Shown here: positions 1 through 8,655 of the stretch, in pieces | Position numbering within the stretch: the first letter of the stretch is position 1 | Layout: the number at the start of each line of letters is the position of its first letter | Assembly (NCBI GenBank): GCA_023399055.1 | Contig: JAEWQV010000027.1 | Coordinates: 62,001-126,000 of the forward strand | From: Bacillota bacterium | Lineage (GTDB): Bacteria > Bacillota > Clostridia > Lachnospirales > Lachnospiraceae | Direction: 5' to 3' | DNA: 64,000 nucleotides | The notes under the pieces: generated by a model | Told to the model about the DNA's origin: nothing | The model's input: the letters and a program-made list of their open reading frames with translations, nothing else | The model's database searches: none | Position numbers and translations under genes: made by a program

Positions 1-14
1 TTCGGAGGAATTAA

Positions 15-2567
15 ATGAGTAAGAAGATTGAAATACTGGCACCGGCTGGATCTTATGAGTCAATGAAGGCTGCAATGAATGCTGGTTGCGATGCAGTATA
101 TATTGGTGGTAGTAGCTTTGGAGCCAGAGCTTATGCCAATAATTTGGAGGAGAGTACCTTGCTTCAGGCAATTGATGAAGCTCATATAAGGAATAAAAAC
201 TTATATTTAACAGTTAATACGCTTCTTAAGGAACAGGAATTAAAGTCAAAGCTCTATAATTTTATAGAAAAATTATATCTTCAGGGACTTGATGCGGTTA
301 TTGTACAAGATGTTGGGGTTATGAATTTTATTCATGAACATTTTCCAGATTTGCCGATTCACGCGAGTACTCAGATGACACTTACAATGGCAGAGGGGGC
401 AAATTTATTAAAGGATTATGGTGTTACAAGAATTGTTACTTCCAGAGAGCTAAGTATCAAGGAAATAAAAAAGATAAGGGAAAACACAACCCTTGAAATC
501 GAAACCTTTGTACATGGGGCACTTTGCTATTGTTATTCCGGCCAATGTCTGATGAGCAGTTTAATAGGCGGACGTAGTGGAAATCGTGGGCGATGTGCAC
601 AGCCTTGCCGTATGCCATATCAATTTTCCACAGATAATAAGAAAAGCTCCAAGGAGGAAGAAAAATATCTGCTTAGTCCAAAGGACATTAATACAATTAC
701 GTTAATACCGGAGCTGGTTGATGCTGGTATTGATTCCTTTAAGATAGAAGGAAGAATGAAACGACCGGAGTATGCCGCTATGGTATCTTTTTTGTACCGT
801 AAGTATGTTGACCTTTATTTACAACATGGAAGGCAACAGTATGAAAGTTTTTTATCTTCTGCGGAATGTCAACATGATATGACAAATCTACAGGATGTCT
901 ATAACCGGGGAGGCTTTTCCACAGGATACGGAGAAACCTATCATGGGAAAAAGATGATGTCCTTATCCCGCCCAAATCACAGTGGTGTACTTGTTGGTGT
1001 GGTCAAAGAAGTTGGTAAGGGGCAGGTGTCAATTAGTGTGAAAGACGATATTCATGCTCAGGATGTACTGGAAATTAGGCATTTAGAAGAAGGTCTTTAT
1101 GAATTCACAGTTAAAGATCCCCATAAGCCAGGTGAAATTCTAAGAACGAATGTTGGAAATCGAACGCAGGTAGAATTGAAGGATAAAAAAGGTGCTGGAA
1201 AATCAGCAAGTTCTATTGATCGACAAATAATTAAAATAGGGGATCTGGTGTATCGTACACGAAATAATGAATTGTTAGGGGAATTGGAGCTGGATTACCT
1301 TGCAAAGGATGCTAAACTGGGAATTAAGGGGAAATTAGTTGCCAAAGTTAGTGAGAGAATTTCGTTTACTGCTTATAGTCAGGGCTGTGCTGTAACAGCA
1401 TATCATGATATTGTTCAACCTGCCTTAAAGCAACCAATGACACTGGAAAAGTTACGTTCACCCCTGGAAAAGACGGGAGACACCTTATATTATTTTGAAG
1501 AAATTGAGATTGATGCGGATGAGAATATTTTTGTTCCGGTCGCATGGCTGAATGATTTAAGGCGAGAGGCTATTAAGCTGCTTTCTGAAGAAGTTGTAGC
1601 AAAGTATCAAAGAAGTACTCCAATTGGTTTAAACTTTAATGGATTTGAAACATCAACTCCTTTGAAGGATGAAGGTGTAGAATATGAACATAATATGCTG
1701 AAAGAGCAGACTACAATTAGCGTATCTCTACAAATGGCTGATCAATTTGAAAGTATCTTAGGCTTTCAAGAGGTTACAAATATTCATGTAGATTATGATA
1801 CAATTACAAAAGAAGAAATACTTCGTATGTCTACGCAGGCAGCAATAAATCATAAGAAGTTTTATCTTTCACTTCCACATATTTGTAGGTTAGGTGTATT
1901 TGAAAGGTTAAAAAAGGATTTGTTTGAAATAATAGATAATAAGAATGTTAATGGATTTATTGTAAAGAATTTTGAAGAAATATCCCTTCTGACCTCGTTA
2001 TTAAAGGAGAAGGGGCTTCAAAAGAAACTCATTCTGAATCATAATCTGTATATTTTTAATAAGGAAGCAAAATCATTCTGGGCGAAACAGGAATTGTATC
2101 ATTATACAGCTCCTTTGGAATTGAATTATCAGGAACTTAAAAATCTCGGCATAGAAGATTGTGATCTCATTGTCTATGGATATCTTCCTATGATGACTTC
2201 GACTCAATGTCTTTTTGATAACACCGAAGGTTGTAGAAAAGGTAAGAAGCGAGAAGACGAAACACGGGCTAAAATAGGATTTCGAGGAATTCTTACCGAC
2301 CGTATGGGTAAGGAGTTTTTTGTCAAAGCTAATTGTGAAGGTTGTTACAATGTTATTTACAACGGACAACCATTATCGCTTCATCAGCAAGTGAAAGAGC
2401 TCCAGAAACTGAAACCCAGAGGAATACGCCTTGATTTTACTAAGGAGTCCAAAGAACAGACAAAAAAGATCATTGAAGTATTTATTGATGAGTATTGTTA
2501 TAACAGGAAGAGTTTAATTGAACTTAATGACTATACAACAGGACATTTCAAACGAGGTGTGGAATAG
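15..2567 (+). CDS. U32 family protein with DUF3656-type insert (RlhA/TrhP superfamily)
   Basis: The N-terminal 320 or so residues are a peptidase U32 domain: it opens with EILAPAGSYESMKAAMNAG and carries the family signature HGALCYCYSGQC near residues 167-178. Characterised members of this family are not proteases; TrhP and RlhA hydroxylate tRNA U34 and 23S rRNA C2501, and UbiU/UbiV bind an Fe-S cluster through four cysteines. Cys171, 173, 178, 194 and 198 are candidate ligands here. At 850 residues it is about twice the length of TrhP; the middle matches the DUF3656 insert of large clostridial members, and the C-terminus adds another Cys pair (CEGC). GGAGG lies just upstream of the ATG. The substrate is unknown. 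A second, shorter paralogue lies at 31195. Confidence 0.85.
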   Translation: MSKKIEILAPAGSYESMKAAMNAGCDAVYIGGSSFGARAYANNLEESTLLQAIDEAHIRNKNLYLTVNTLLKEQELKSKLYNFIEKLYLQGLDAVIVQDVGVMNFIHEHFPDLPIHASTQMTLTMAEGANLLKDYGVTRIVTSRELSIKEIKKIRENTTLEIETFVHGALCYCYSGQCLMSSLIGGRSGNRGRCAQPCRMPYQFSTDNKKSSKEEEKYLLSPKDINTITLIPELVDAGIDSFKIEGRMKRPEYAAMVSFLYRKYVDLYLQHGRQQYESFLSSAECQHDMTNLQDVYNRGGFSTGYGETYHGKKMMSLSRPNHSGVLVGVVKEVGKGQVSISVKDDIHAQDVLEIRHLEEGLYEFTVKDPHKPGEILRTNVGNRTQVELKDKKGAGKSASSIDRQIIKIGDLVYRTRNNELLGELELDYLAKDAKLGIKGKLVAKVSERISFTAYSQGCAVTAYHDIVQPALKQPMTLEKLRSPLEKTGDTLYYFEEIEIDADENIFVPVAWLNDLRREAIKLLSEEVVAKYQRSTPIGLNFNGFETSTPLKDEGVEYEHNMLKEQTTISVSLQMADQFESILGFQEVTNIHVDYDTITKEEILRMSTQAAINHKKFYLSLPHICRLGVFERLKKDLFEIIDNKNVNGFIVKNFEEISLLTSLLKEKGLQKKLILNHNLYIFNKEAKSFWAKQELYHYTAPLELNYQELKNLGIEDCDLIVYGYLPMMTSTQCLFDNTEGCRKGKKREDETRAKIGFRGILTDRMGKEFFVKANCEGCYNVIYNGQPLSLHQQVKELQKLKPRGIRLDFTKESKEQTKKIIEVFIDEYCYNRKSLIELNDYTTGHFKRGVE

Positions 2568-2641
2568 ACTTATTCAGATATGATCAATTGTTCTTCCATA
2601 CGGCGAATAGTTATAGATACTGAAAGTTAGGTAGGTGAGAG

Positions 2642-4009
2642 ATGAATTTAATTGTAGAACTAATTAAATATCAGATGATACTATTAATAGGAATTTACAC
2701 TTATTATAGCTTTACTGTGTTTCGATATAAAAATAAAAAGGGTCAGGATAGAGTTTATTCCATACTTACCGTAATCATTTTTCTACTTCACTTTGTTGGA
2801 AATGGAGCATTATTGCTACAGATCCAGAATATGAAGCTGGTAATGCTTTATGGTGCCGAAGTAGGAATGTTTATTTTAGTACTTGCACTTTACAGAATAT
2901 TCTATCCTAAGCTTTCCAGATTGTTAATGCGTAATATGCTAATGTTGTTAACCATAAGTTTTCTAATGTTAAAAAGGCTAAATTTTGATATGGCAGTAAA
3001 GCAATTTATTATAGTTGCAGCTTCCTTTGCCGCCTGTCTTTTACTTCCTTATTTTATGAAAACCATAGGCTGGCTAAGAAAACTAGGCTGGATTTATGGT
3101 GGAGCAGGGATACTGCTCTTATTAATAGTACTCATTTTGGGAACTAATTTCAGAGGTGCAACAAACTGGTTAATGTTCAGCGGTATTAGTGTTCAGCCTT
3201 CTGAATTTGTTAAGTTACTCTTTGTACTTAGCATCGCGTCCTTGTTCTGGAAAGGTACTAGTTTTAAAAGAATTATTCTCATTAGTGTTCTGGCAGCTGC
3301 ACATGTTTTAATCCTGGTAGTGCAAAAGGACCTTGGAGGAGCGCTGATTTTCTTTGTAACTTATTTATTTATGCTTTATGTAGCAACAGCAAGACCCATC
3401 TATTTGTTTTCTGGTTTACTGGCAGGAAGTGCAGCAGCCTTTGTAGCCTATCGCCTCTTTTCTCATGTTAGAGTTCGTGTAATGGCATGGCAGAATCCTT
3501 TTAAATATATTGATAAAGAAGGTTACCAAATTACACAGTCACTTTTTGCAATTGGAACTGGAGGCTGGTTTGGAATGGGGCTTAATCGTGGGTTACCTAC
3601 ATCTATTCCTGTGGTAGAAAGCGATTTTATCTTTTCCGCAATTTCAGAAGAACTTGGTGGTTTTTTTGCCATTTGTATTATTCTTATTTATGCCAGCTGT
3701 TTTATTATGTTTATTAATATGGCACTTGAGCTTGAGGATCAATTTTATCGCCTGGTGTCCATTGGATATGCTGTTATGTTAGTGTTTCAAGTAATTCTTT
3801 CCATTGGTGGAGTTATTAAGTTTATTCCGTCTACCGGTGTGACGCTTCCTCTGATTAGTCAAGGTGGTAGTTCGGTATTTACAACTATCGTGATGTTCAT
3901 GTTACTACAGGGAGTCTATATGAGGGATAAAACCTTAAAACATCAAACTATCCCACAGGAAGTTACTGTACAGGAAGTAATGGAGGAGGATGAGCATGAA
4001 GAACTTTAA
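2642..4009 (+). CDS. FtsW/RodA/SpoVE-family (SEDS) peptidoglycan glycosyltransferase
   Basis: This is a polytopic membrane protein of 455 residues with about twelve hydrophobic segments. SEDS hallmarks are visible in the second half: the VQPSEFVKL stretch, RVRVMAWQNPF, the long loop with GLNRGLPTSIPVVESDFIFSA, and the terminal GVTLPLISQGGSS. SEDS proteins polymerise glycan strands from lipid II with a class B PBP as partner. The partner is encoded directly downstream, overlapping by 14 nt, which supports one operon and complex. The N-terminus has extra membrane segments (about 120 residues) before the usual core, as in other clostridial versions. Whether it serves division, elongation or spore cortex synthesis cannot be decided from sequence. 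Confidence 0.88.
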   Translation: MNLIVELIKYQMILLIGIYTYYSFTVFRYKNKKGQDRVYSILTVIIFLLHFVGNGALLLQIQNMKLVMLYGAEVGMFILVLALYRIFYPKLSRLLMRNMLMLLTISFLMLKRLNFDMAVKQFIIVAASFAACLLLPYFMKTIGWLRKLGWIYGGAGILLLLIVLILGTNFRGATNWLMFSGISVQPSEFVKLLFVLSIASLFWKGTSFKRIILISVLAAAHVLILVVQKDLGGALIFFVTYLFMLYVATARPIYLFSGLLAGSAAAFVAYRLFSHVRVRVMAWQNPFKYIDKEGYQITQSLFAIGTGGWFGMGLNRGLPTSIPVVESDFIFSAISEELGGFFAICIILIYASCFIMFINMALELEDQFYRLVSIGYAVMLVFQVILSIGGVIKFIPSTGVTLPLISQGGSSVFTTIVMFMLLQGVYMRDKTLKHQTIPQEVTVQEVMEEDEHEEL

Positions 4010-5417
4010 ACATAAAGATCCTAGAAAATCTATCTTTCATACGATCTACATCTTTTTAGGGTTGCTTTTTATGATAATGGGTTATTTTACTTATTTTCAG
4101 ATTGTAAAAAGTGAAGATGTCATCAATAGCACCTACAATAAGCGTCAGGAAGTCCTCTCCGAAAGAATTGTTCGAGGTGAGATACAGTCTTTTGACCGTG
4201 AAATACTTGCAAAAACAGTAGTTGATGAAGATGGTAATGAAACAAGAGAATATCCATTTGCAGAGGTATTTGCAAATGTAGTAGGCAGATATTCCAAAGG
4301 GAAATCAGGACTTGAAGAAACAGAGAATATTAGACTTCTAACTTCTAATATCAATTCGTTTGAGATAATGTATTCCGACCTGTTGGGTGAAAAAAGTCCG
4401 GGGGACAATATTATAACCACGCTGGATTCTAATTTACAACAGGTTGCATATGATGCTCTTGGCAAATATAAAGGTGCAGTGGTAGTAATGGAACCATCAA
4501 CAGGTAGGATATTAGCTATGGTTTCAAAACCTTCCTATGACCCCAACAACATAGATGAAATCTGGGATGAGTTAGTTGCGGATGAAGAAGATGAATCACC
4601 ATTAATAAATAGAGCAACCCAGGGGCGTTACCCGCCCGGATCAACATTTAAGGTTTTAACTGCTTTGGAATATATGAGAGAGAATGTATTATATCAGGAT
4701 TATCAGTATGATTGCACTGGTAGCATAGAATACGAGGGAATGGTAATTCATTGTTATAATAACAAAGCACACAAGGTAGTTGATTTACCGCTATCTTTAG
4801 CAAAATCCTGTAATACATCTTTTGCATCCATAGGAAAGGACCTGGATTTAAATAAATTTTACGATTTATGCGAAAGCTTTATGTTTAATAAAAGTTTGCC
4901 TATTACTTTAGTAAGTAATCCAAGTAAATTTGCCTTGCAAAAAGGAATATCAGGCACGAAAGAGGCGATGCAGACAGCAATTGGGCAAGGCCACACCTTA
5001 ATAACACCTCTTCATAATGCTATGATTGCAGCAACAGTTGCAAATGGTGGAGTGATGATGAAGCCATATGTTGTAGATCATATTGAAGATGCCGAAGGTG
5101 GTATGGTGAAAGAATACCTACCTCAAGTGCTTACAAAACCCATGACTCCAAGTGAAGCTTTCAGTTTAGGCGAAATGATGAGGTTAGTGGTAACGGAGGG
5201 GACAGGTTCCGGCCTTGATAATTTGAAGGTAGAGGTAGCAGGAAAAACAGGTTCTGCGGATCATGGCAAAGGGAAAGCTCATGCTTGGTTTATTGGTTAT
5301 GCTCCTTATGACGAACCGCAAATAGCAGTCAGCGTAATTGTTGAGAGTGTTGGTACTGGTAGTGAATACGCGGTACCTATTGCAAAAAAAATTATAAAAG
5401 AGTATTTGAAAGATTAA
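3996..5417 (+). CDS. Class B penicillin-binding protein (transpeptidase), PbpA-like
   Basis: A single N-terminal membrane anchor (about residues 15-37) is followed by a short dimerisation region and a transpeptidase domain. The three active-site motifs are present: STFK (Ser near 216), SCN and KTG (AGKTGSAD). The 473-residue length is short for a class B PBP and resembles the PbpA type that pairs with RodA-like SEDS proteins. Two ATGs are possible; GGAGGAGG at 3982-3989 sits 6 nt before the ATG at 3996 but abuts the one at 3990, so 3996 was chosen. It overlaps the SEDS gene, implying coupled translation. It would crosslink peptide stems outside the membrane. Confidence 0.88.
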   Translation: MKNFKHKDPRKSIFHTIYIFLGLLFMIMGYFTYFQIVKSEDVINSTYNKRQEVLSERIVRGEIQSFDREILAKTVVDEDGNETREYPFAEVFANVVGRYSKGKSGLEETENIRLLTSNINSFEIMYSDLLGEKSPGDNIITTLDSNLQQVAYDALGKYKGAVVVMEPSTGRILAMVSKPSYDPNNIDEIWDELVADEEDESPLINRATQGRYPPGSTFKVLTALEYMRENVLYQDYQYDCTGSIEYEGMVIHCYNNKAHKVVDLPLSLAKSCNTSFASIGKDLDLNKFYDLCESFMFNKSLPITLVSNPSKFALQKGISGTKEAMQTAIGQGHTLITPLHNAMIAATVANGGVMMKPYVVDHIEDAEGGMVKEYLPQVLTKPMTPSEAFSLGEMMRLVVTEGTGSGLDNLKVEVAGKTGSADHGKGKAHAWFIGYAPYDEPQIAVSVIVESVGTGSEYAVPIAKKIIKEYLKD

Positions 5418-5449
5418 ATATATAAATTTACCCCTGCTTAATTTTATAT

Positions 5450-5625
5450 TAACTATTCAGAGCCAAGCTCGAAAACCTAAAGTTTTCGAGCTTGGCTCTT
5501 TCCAAACAGAAATACTTGACAAGATGAAACAACTTGTCGTTTCATCTTGTATAAAAAAATTATCTTAAGAAAGCATGCTTTCATAGATAATTTTTTTATA
5601 TATTCTTCTTGGTTCTGAACGGTTA
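5450..5625 (+). repeat. Cloverleaf repeat element, copy A
   Basis: The ends are imperfect inverted repeats (TAACTATTCAGAGCCAAG, and the complement of CTTGGTTCTGAACGGTTA). Inside are a perfect 18-bp stem (5459-5476 with 5482-5499), an additional perfect 12-bp stem (5519-5530 with 5539-5550) and a perfect 15-bp stem (5551-5565 with 5585-5599) capped by GAAAGCATGCTTTC. Copies B (14031) and C (32464) share the ends, the first and last stems and the linker GGCTCT..CCAAACA but lack the middle stem. It lies 32 bp after the PBP stop. The first hairpin could also act as a terminator, though T-rich sequence after it is short. Confidence 0.8.
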
Positions 5626-5636
5626 TAAATAATAGG

Positions 5637-5665
5637 TTGAAAACTTAGAAGTATTGTTGTATACT
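5637..5665 (+). promoter_or_regulatory. Sigma-A-type promoter for the Nudix gene
   Basis: TTGAAA (5637-5642) and TATACT (5660-5665) are separated by 17 bp. The start codon follows 45 bp after the -10 box. Confidence 0.6.
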
Positions 5666-5709
5666 TTTATTCAGATTAAGAAGATACACCAAAGGCAGGA
5701 GGCATTGCG

Positions 5710-6162
5710 ATGGTAGAAGCAACGAGCTGTGGTGGTGTAGTGATATTCAGAGGAAAGATTTTATTACTGTATAAAAATTATAAGAATAAATATGAAGGGT
5801 GGGTGCTACCGAAAGGAACCGTCGAAGAGGGTGAAGAATATAAAGAGACTGCCATACGTGAAGTTTTGGAGGAAGCGGGAACGAATGCTTCTATTATCAA
5901 GTATATCGGGAAAAGTCAATATTCTTTTAGCACACCGCAGAATACAGTATTAAAGGATGTTCATTGGTATTTAATGATGTCTGATAGCTATTACAGTAAA
6001 CCACAACGGGAAGAATTTTTTATGGACTCTGGCTACTACAAATTTCATGAAGCATATCATATGCTCAAGTTTGCCAATGAGAAGCAAATTCTAGAGCGTG
6101 CCTATAATGAGTATGTGGATCTTAAGAAAAGTAACCTATGGGGTAATAAGAAGTATTTTTAA
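5710..6162 (+). CDS. Nudix hydrolase
   Basis: The 150-residue protein carries a full Nudix box between about residues 36 and 58, GTVEEGEEYKETAIREVLEE, matching G-x5-E-x7-REUxEExGU; the box glutamates bind the metal used to cleave a nucleoside diphosphate linked to another moiety. The substrate cannot be read from sequence; the compact fold and WVLPKG lead-in resemble diadenosine polyphosphate or general Nudix (MutT-like) enzymes. GGCAGGAGG lies 7 nt upstream of the ATG. It seems monocistronic, with its own promoter and a strong terminator at 6173. Confidence 0.88.
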   Translation: MVEATSCGGVVIFRGKILLLYKNYKNKYEGWVLPKGTVEEGEEYKETAIREVLEEAGTNASIIKYIGKSQYSFSTPQNTVLKDVHWYLMMSDSYYSKPQREEFFMDSGYYKFHEAYHMLKFANEKQILERAYNEYVDLKKSNLWGNKKYF

Positions 6163-6172
6163 CAAGAATTAG

Positions 6173-6206
6173 AAAACGGACTGTTCAATGGAACAGTCCG
6201 TTTTTT
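6173..6206 (+). terminator. Intrinsic terminator after the Nudix gene
   Basis: AAAACGGACTGTTC and GAACAGTCCGTTTT form a long perfect stem with a 4-nt loop, followed by six T residues. Confidence 0.9.
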
Positions 6207-6214
6207 ACATAATA

Positions 6215-6242
6215 TTGCTTTTTTTGTCATTTCTGTTATAAT
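6215..6242 (+). promoter_or_regulatory. Promoter for the leader ORF and acyltransferase
   Basis: TTGCTT (6215-6220), a 16-bp spacer and a perfect TATAAT (6237-6242). The start point would be near 6249, just before the AAGGAG at 6260. Confidence 0.6.
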
Positions 6243-6270
6243 ATAGACAAACAATTACAAAGGAGAAAGT

Positions 6271-6324
6271 ATGAACAGCCTGATAAAACTTTGCTATCAT
6301 CCTATAGGGATATATGGAGAGTAA
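6271..6324 (+). CDS. Putative 17-residue leader peptide (uORF)
   Basis: AAGGAG at 6260-6265 is ideally spaced from an ATG at 6271, which opens a 17-codon frame (MNSLIKLCYHPIGIYGE) ending with TAA at 6322-6324. The acyltransferase ATG at 6314 lies inside its last codons in another frame, so the two overlap by 11 nt. The best ribosome site in this leader therefore belongs to the small frame, not the large gene. It may couple or attenuate translation of the acyltransferase. Function is inferred; the peptide has no recognisable motif. Confidence 0.45.
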   Translation: MNSLIKLCYHPIGIYGE

Positions 6325-7330
6325 CGGAAGTAACAGAAACTATTATTTGGATAACTTGAAATTTATTTTAATATTATTTGTTGTAATCTCACATTTTGCA
6401 TTAAAGCTTACACATGTAAATGATATAAAATTTTTAATATATTTTATCTATATCTTTCATATGCCCTGTTTCGTATTTGTCAACGGATATCTGGCAAAAC
6501 GTATGAATTGCGGAGGAAAGCTCAAAGTCGATAAAATATTCATGATTCTGTGGATGTATTTGCTTTTTAAGATAGGTAATGTAATACTTGAATTTATATT
6601 TCATCAGGGGATAGATATTAATTTGTTTAGGGATAAAGCAGCTCCATGGTATCTTCTTGCCTTAAGTATTTGGTATTTATCAGTACCTGTATTAGAACGA
6701 ATAAAGAAAGAGTATCTTATTATCGGTTCAATTTTCTTTAGTTTGATGATTGGGTATATTGGTAACTTTAGAGAAATATTTTCCTTATCCAGAGTATTTG
6801 TATTTTTTCCTTTTTTTATAATGGGATTTTGTTTGACGGAAAAGCAGTTAGAAGTATTTCTGAATCGGAAGTTAAGAATACCGGCATCTGCTTTGCTAAT
6901 AACATTCCTTGGGTGTATCATTTTGTTTTGGGAGCAAATAAGTCCGTTTAGGGAGATTGTATATGGTGGAACACCTTATCGAAGTGCTCTTGGAGAGTTT
7001 ACTAACTATGGTTTTTTTGTAAGAGGAGTATGGTATCTTGCAGCTATTCTGATGTCTGCAGCTATAATGCAACTAGTACCGAGAAGAAGGTTATTCTTTT
7101 CTCAATATGGGGAACGTACCTTGCAGGTATATATGCTGCATATATGGGTAAGGAATGCTTTGGAATATGCAGGCTTTTTTATATTAATAGAAGATGGACC
7201 GAGTTATTTAATATTTTTAGTCTTAGGTGGAAGTATTATTCTTACGTTCCTTTTATCAAACAAGTGGCTTAAAAAGCTCTTTGATCTTTTGATGTTACCT
7301 AAATTGTTTCAGAAGATGTTAAAGAATTAA
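6314..7330 (+). CDS. Acyltransferase 3 family membrane protein
   Basis: The protein has 338 residues with about ten hydrophobic segments and opens with RNYYLDNLKFILILFVVISH, the typical N-terminus of the acyltransferase 3 family (OafA/WecH/YcfT-like), whose members move acyl groups such as acetyl onto cell-surface polymers. The histidine in the first membrane segment (VISHF) matches the catalytic position. The ATG has only a weak GG-rich site upstream and overlaps a short upstream frame with a strong site, suggesting translational coupling. The acceptor is unknown; no glycan synthesis genes flank it. Confidence 0.82.
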   Translation: MESNGSNRNYYLDNLKFILILFVVISHFALKLTHVNDIKFLIYFIYIFHMPCFVFVNGYLAKRMNCGGKLKVDKIFMILWMYLLFKIGNVILEFIFHQGIDINLFRDKAAPWYLLALSIWYLSVPVLERIKKEYLIIGSIFFSLMIGYIGNFREIFSLSRVFVFFPFFIMGFCLTEKQLEVFLNRKLRIPASALLITFLGCIILFWEQISPFREIVYGGTPYRSALGEFTNYGFFVRGVWYLAAILMSAAIMQLVPRRRLFFSQYGERTLQVYMLHIWVRNALEYAGFFILIEDGPSYLIFLVLGGSIILTFLLSNKWLKKLFDLLMLPKLFQKMLKN

Positions 7331-7734
7331 GGTCAAGTATGGAGTAGTAGAAAGTTTACATAGAAATAGTCAATTTTATAGTTCTGGTCATAGTTGGGGT
7401 GGAATTTTGTAAGTTCCATCCCATTACTGTGTCTAAAGTTGTTAGTGTATACTCTTTATTCATGCATTTGAGCACATTTATATGGAACCAGTTTTCATAC
7501 CCTTTACAGATTTGGTCAGTCAGGTTACAGTATATACACTAACCAAATCGGTCAGTGTGTGTTGTAGTATTGAATTCCTAGACTCATTAAAGCGCCCAAA
7601 ATGAAGCATGGAGAACTTAGTCTGGTTTATCCCGAGAACTATGTAAACTTTATTAAAGAATTTATTGACACTCCGAACTAGCCTTTCATATCCGTGATCA
7701 ATTGACTTTAGTATAAGGCTTTCTAAATAAAGCT
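7331..7734. other. Non-coding stretch between acyltransferase and ABC exporter
   Basis: No open frame with a ribosome site is seen here. A hairpin at 7396-7422 (GGGGTGGAA with TTCCATCCC) has no T-run. AAATCGGTCAGT-like and ATTTGGTCAGTCAG stretches near 7507-7555 are inverted or repeated but too short to assign. The rest may be a decayed gene; no product could be recognised. Confidence 0.4.
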
Positions 7735-7799
7735 ATGGAAAGCGTACTTGACATTAATGAAGTATGATGTTATATTGAAATGGAAAGTATGCTTTACAT
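7735..7799 (+). promoter_or_regulatory. Imperfect 20-bp direct repeat, possible operator for the ABC exporter
   Basis: ATGGAAAGCGTACTTGACAT (7735-7754) and ATGGAAAGTATGCTTTACAT (7780-7799) match at 16 of 20 positions, start-to-start distance 45 bp. The first copy overlaps the -35 box and the second straddles the predicted start point. AAAGTATGCTTT is itself nearly palindromic, as expected for a dimeric regulator site. No regulator gene is adjacent. Confidence 0.5.
7748..7776 (+). promoter_or_regulatory. Promoter of the ABC exporter operon
   Basis: A perfect TTGACA (7748-7753), 17-bp spacer and TATATT (7771-7776). It leaves a leader of about 165 nt before the ATG at 7951. Confidence 0.7.
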
Positions 7800-7950
7800 A
7801 TATTGCGGAGATCAATTATTAAGTTGTGATTAAAAAAGTATAGGAATATCATTAGTTAATTGATTTTTATAATATTGTAAATTATAATGGTCTCTATATA
7901 TGACAAAGTATTATAATATAAAATCACATAAACAACGGAGGTTTGTTACT

Positions 7951-8655
7951 ATGATGATAGCTAATAACGTTTCAAAACGCTATGGTAAATTTCTAGCTAA
8001 TGATGATATATCGCTAATGGTTCGACCAGGTGAACTATCTGTCTTACTTGGTCCAAATGGCGCTGGTAAGTCAACACTGATAAAATCAATCTGTGGATTG
8101 TTACGCTTTCAAGGATCAATAACAATAGGTGGCCATGAGAATCATTCTACGGAAGCGAAGCGGTTACTAGGATATGTTCCAGAGATGCCAATGTTATTTC
8201 CGATGTTAACGGTATATGAACATCTGGAGTTTATAGCAAAGGCATATCGTTTACAGGATTGGGAACCATACGCAGAGGATTTGCTAAAAAGATTTGAACT
8301 GGATGATAAACGTTTAAAACTGGGTAAGGAACTTAGTAAGGGAATGCAGCAAAAGGTAAGTGTTTGTTGTGCTTTGTTACCAAAACCGAAAGCAGTAATT
8401 TTTGATGAACCGCTCATTGGTCTTGATCCTCATGGTATTCGTGAGATTAAAGCAATGATAAATGAGCTTAAAAACCTGGGGTGTGCATTACTAGTTAGTA
8501 CGCACATGATTGAAAGCATGGAAGAGAATTGGGACACTACCTATATATTGAAGAATGGTAAAATAGCTGCAGTTTGTCGAAGAAGTGATTTACCAGAGGG
8601 AAAAAGCTTGGAGGATATTTATTTTTCAATTACCGAGGGTGGTGAGGCACAATGA
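7951..8655 (+). CDS. ABC transporter ATP-binding protein (exporter type)
   Basis: One nucleotide-binding domain of 234 residues. Walker A is GPNGAGKST, the signature is LSKGMQQKVSV, and Walker B is KAVIFDEPLIGLDPHG, followed by the switch histidine in STHM. The LSKGMQQ signature variant is typical of ABC-2 type exporters for drugs, lipids or peptides. The reading frame stays open back to 7900, but GGAGG at 7937-7941 precedes the ATG at 7951 by 9 nt and the family N-terminus begins there. The stop overlaps the next start (ATGA), so the two are translated together. Confidence 0.9.
   Translation: MMIANNVSKRYGKFLANDDISLMVRPGELSVLLGPNGAGKSTLIKSICGLLRFQGSITIGGHENHSTEAKRLLGYVPEMPMLFPMLTVYEHLEFIAKAYRLQDWEPYAEDLLKRFELDDKRLKLGKELSKGMQQKVSVCCALLPKPKAVIFDEPLIGLDPHGIREIKAMINELKNLGCALLVSTHMIESMEENWDTTYILKNGKIAAVCRRSDLPEGKSLEDIYFSITEGGEAQ

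Noticed and set aside
2568..2620. Possible fourth cloverleaf copy (ACTTATTCAG and GCGAATAGTTA ends)
   Set aside because: Only short end-like sequences are present at about 50 bp; no shared linker, cap or stems.
5459..5499. Simple terminator only
   Set aside because: The 18-bp stem could terminate, but it is part of a larger structure repeated at two other loci, so it was reported as a repeat element.
7900..7950. N-terminal extension of the ABC ATPase
   Set aside because: No ribosome site before 7900, and GGAGG with an ATG at 7951 fits the family start.
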